DNA from: Deltaproteobacteria bacterium
GTDB taxonomy: Bacteria; Desulfobacterota; Binatia; Binatales; Binataceae
DNA length: 13,246 nucleotides
Direction: 5' to 3'
Assembly (NCBI GenBank): GCA_021780585.1
Contig: JAJXYM010000201.1
Coordinates: 1 to 13,246 of the forward strand
Below, one piece after another: positions 12,380-13,246 of this stretch. A model generated the notes under the pieces. The model saw nothing but the letters and a program-made list of their open reading frames with translations, ran no database searches and was not told the origin of the DNA. Each line of letters begins with the position of its first letter. Position 1 is the stretch's first letter. Position numbers and translations under genes: made by a program.

Positions 12380-13246
12380 TCACCAGAGCCGCGACGAGGC
12401 GATTTTCGCGCCTTCCGCCAGCGCCGCCAGTTTCGCCCACGCGATCTCGCCGTCGACGCGCGACACGCCCGCGATCGTGCCGAAGCCGCAATCGGTTCCG
12501 GCAATCACGTTCTCGCGCCCAACCACGTTCGCCACATTGATTATCCGCTGCGCGACCAGCCGCGGATGCTCGATGAAGTTGGTCACCGAATCGATCACGC
12601 CGGGTATGAGTATCTTGCCGTCGGGCGGCCGGAGCTCCTTGAAGACTTCCCATTCGTGCTCATGGCGCGGATTCGACGCCTCGTAGGACAACCCTTGCGG
12701 GCGCGCCTTGAACACGATGTCCGCGATTTCCGCGAGCGGCACGTCGTGGTGATGCGGCCCTTCGTAGTTGCCCCAGCACAGATGGAGCCGCGATCGTTCG
12801 GGCGGGACGTTGGCCAGCGCGTGGTTGATCGCGTCGATATGCAGTTCGATCGTTTTGCGGAATTCCGCCAGGCTCAGATTCTTGAACTGGATATGCCGGC
12901 TCATCGCCAGGTCCGGACAGTCCACCTGCAGAATCAGCCCGGCCGCGACGATCGCCTCATATTCCGTCTTCATCGCCTCGGCGATCGCGCGGATATAGCG
13001 TTCGTGGTCGTGATAGTAATTGTCGGTGAGAAAGAATGAGACGACGCCCGGCGACGCCGCGGTCATGAACGTCTCTTCGGCCTTCGCTCCCGCCGCCGCG
13101 CTCTTGAGGTTCGCGAGATCCGTGCGCAGCGCCTCGAGGCCGCGATACGCGATCGGCCCCACGCACGACGGCCGCTTCATCACGGTCACGCCGCTTTCGC
13201 GTCCGCCGCGTTTGGTGAAGCTCGGAAAGTCGCCCAAATCGGCGGC
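12380..13246 (-). CDS. MetE-like (cobalamin-independent methionine synthase II family) methyltransferase, 5' end outside window
   Basis: The visible 288 residues match the C-terminal catalytic barrel of the MetE/UROD superfamily. The thiol-activating zinc site is intact: HLC in RLHLCWGNYEGPHHHDVPL (His codon 12784-12782, Cys 12778-12776), the glutamate in SYEASNPRHEHEWE, and the cysteine in AGTDCGFGT (12490-12488). RPSCVGPIAY, TAASPGVVSFFL and VDCPDLAMSRHIQF are typical of the stand-alone single-domain family, which is about 370-380 residues. Here the reading frame runs off the right edge without a stop, so roughly 80-100 N-terminal residues should lie beyond 13246; the TTG at 13237 is not a credible start. 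Related single-domain proteins transfer methyl groups to a thiol, in some cases using a methyl-corrinoid protein as donor; the acceptor here is unknown. Confidence 0.88.
   Translation of the reverse strand, partial: AADLGDFPSFTKRGGRESGVTVMKRPSCVGPIAYRGLEALRTDLANLKSAAAGAKAEETFMTAASPGVVSFFLTDNYYHDHERYIRAIAEAMKTEYEAIVAAGLILQVDCPDLAMSRHIQFKNLSLAEFRKTIELHIDAINHALANVPPERSRLHLCWGNYEGPHHHDVPLAEIADIVFKARPQGLSYEASNPRHEHEWEVFKELRPPDGKILIPGVIDSVTNFIEHPRLVAQRIINVANVVGRENVIAGTDCGFGTIAGVSRVDGEIAWAKLAALAEGAKIASSRLW

Noticed and set aside
1..13246. CRISPR array, prophage, insertion sequence or toxin-antitoxin pair
   Set aside because: No regularly spaced direct repeats, transposase motifs, phage structural genes or paired small ORFs of known toxin families were seen on either strand.

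Overview
The window looks like a chromosomal segment of a high-GC Gram-negative bacterium. It holds 13 well-supported protein-coding genes, two small ORFs of lower support, and no rRNA, tRNA, CRISPR array, insertion sequence or phage gene that I can see. GC is high throughout, with strong G/C preference at third codon positions. An outer membrane is implied by a secreted MlaC-type phospholipid carrier. The mix of a wax-ester/DGAT acyltransferase, YfcG-like GST, LemA/M48 pair, AcpA-type phosphoesterase and stand-alone MetE-like protein would fit a soil or groundwater lineage of the former Deltaproteobacteria or a candidate phylum such as Binatota. That placement is a guess from gene content, not a measurement.

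Layout. (1) 41-2310 (+): a WS/DGAT acyltransferase followed after 35 bases by an MlaC-like periplasmic lipid carrier, probably one transcript. (2) 2471-3175 (+): a YfcG/YghU-type GST. It is followed by a perfect 12-bp inverted repeat and a dispersed-repeat-like unit in the convergent gap. (3) 4947-3327 (-): coaE then panE, two enzymes of the pantothenate-to-CoA route. (4) 5100-5963 (+): an alpha/beta hydrolase. (5) 6808-6050 (-): a TrmN6/YfiC-type methyltransferase whose start codon overlaps head to head with that of a 67-residue helical ORF (6807-7010, +). (6) 7170-9936: Hsp20, LemA and an HtpX-like M48 protease on +, then smpB on - with its stop codon directly abutting the protease stop. (7) 9937-10345: a roughly 400-base leader with stem-loops and a possible 32-residue membrane peptide, ahead of a secreted phosphoesterase (10346-12271, +) with a histidine-rich tail. 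(8) 12316-12345: a 30-bp perfect palindrome, then a MetE-like methyltransferase (-) cut off by the right edge of the window.

Two functional themes appear. The left half is acyl-CoA, lipid and CoA metabolism (WS/DGAT, MlaC, PanE, CoaE). The stretch 7.1-9.9 kb is protein quality control: a holdase chaperone, a membrane protease with its usual LemA partner, and the ribosome-rescue factor SmpB. Most of the rest is ordinary housekeeping. The points most worth a second look are non-coding or architectural: a 10-pair sequence complementary to the hsp20 ribosome-binding site, the structured leader and micro-ORF before the phosphoesterase, a palindrome at the lemA promoter, the CATG start-start overlap, and the TGATCA stop-stop junction. 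I found no convincing new multi-gene defence or biosynthetic system.
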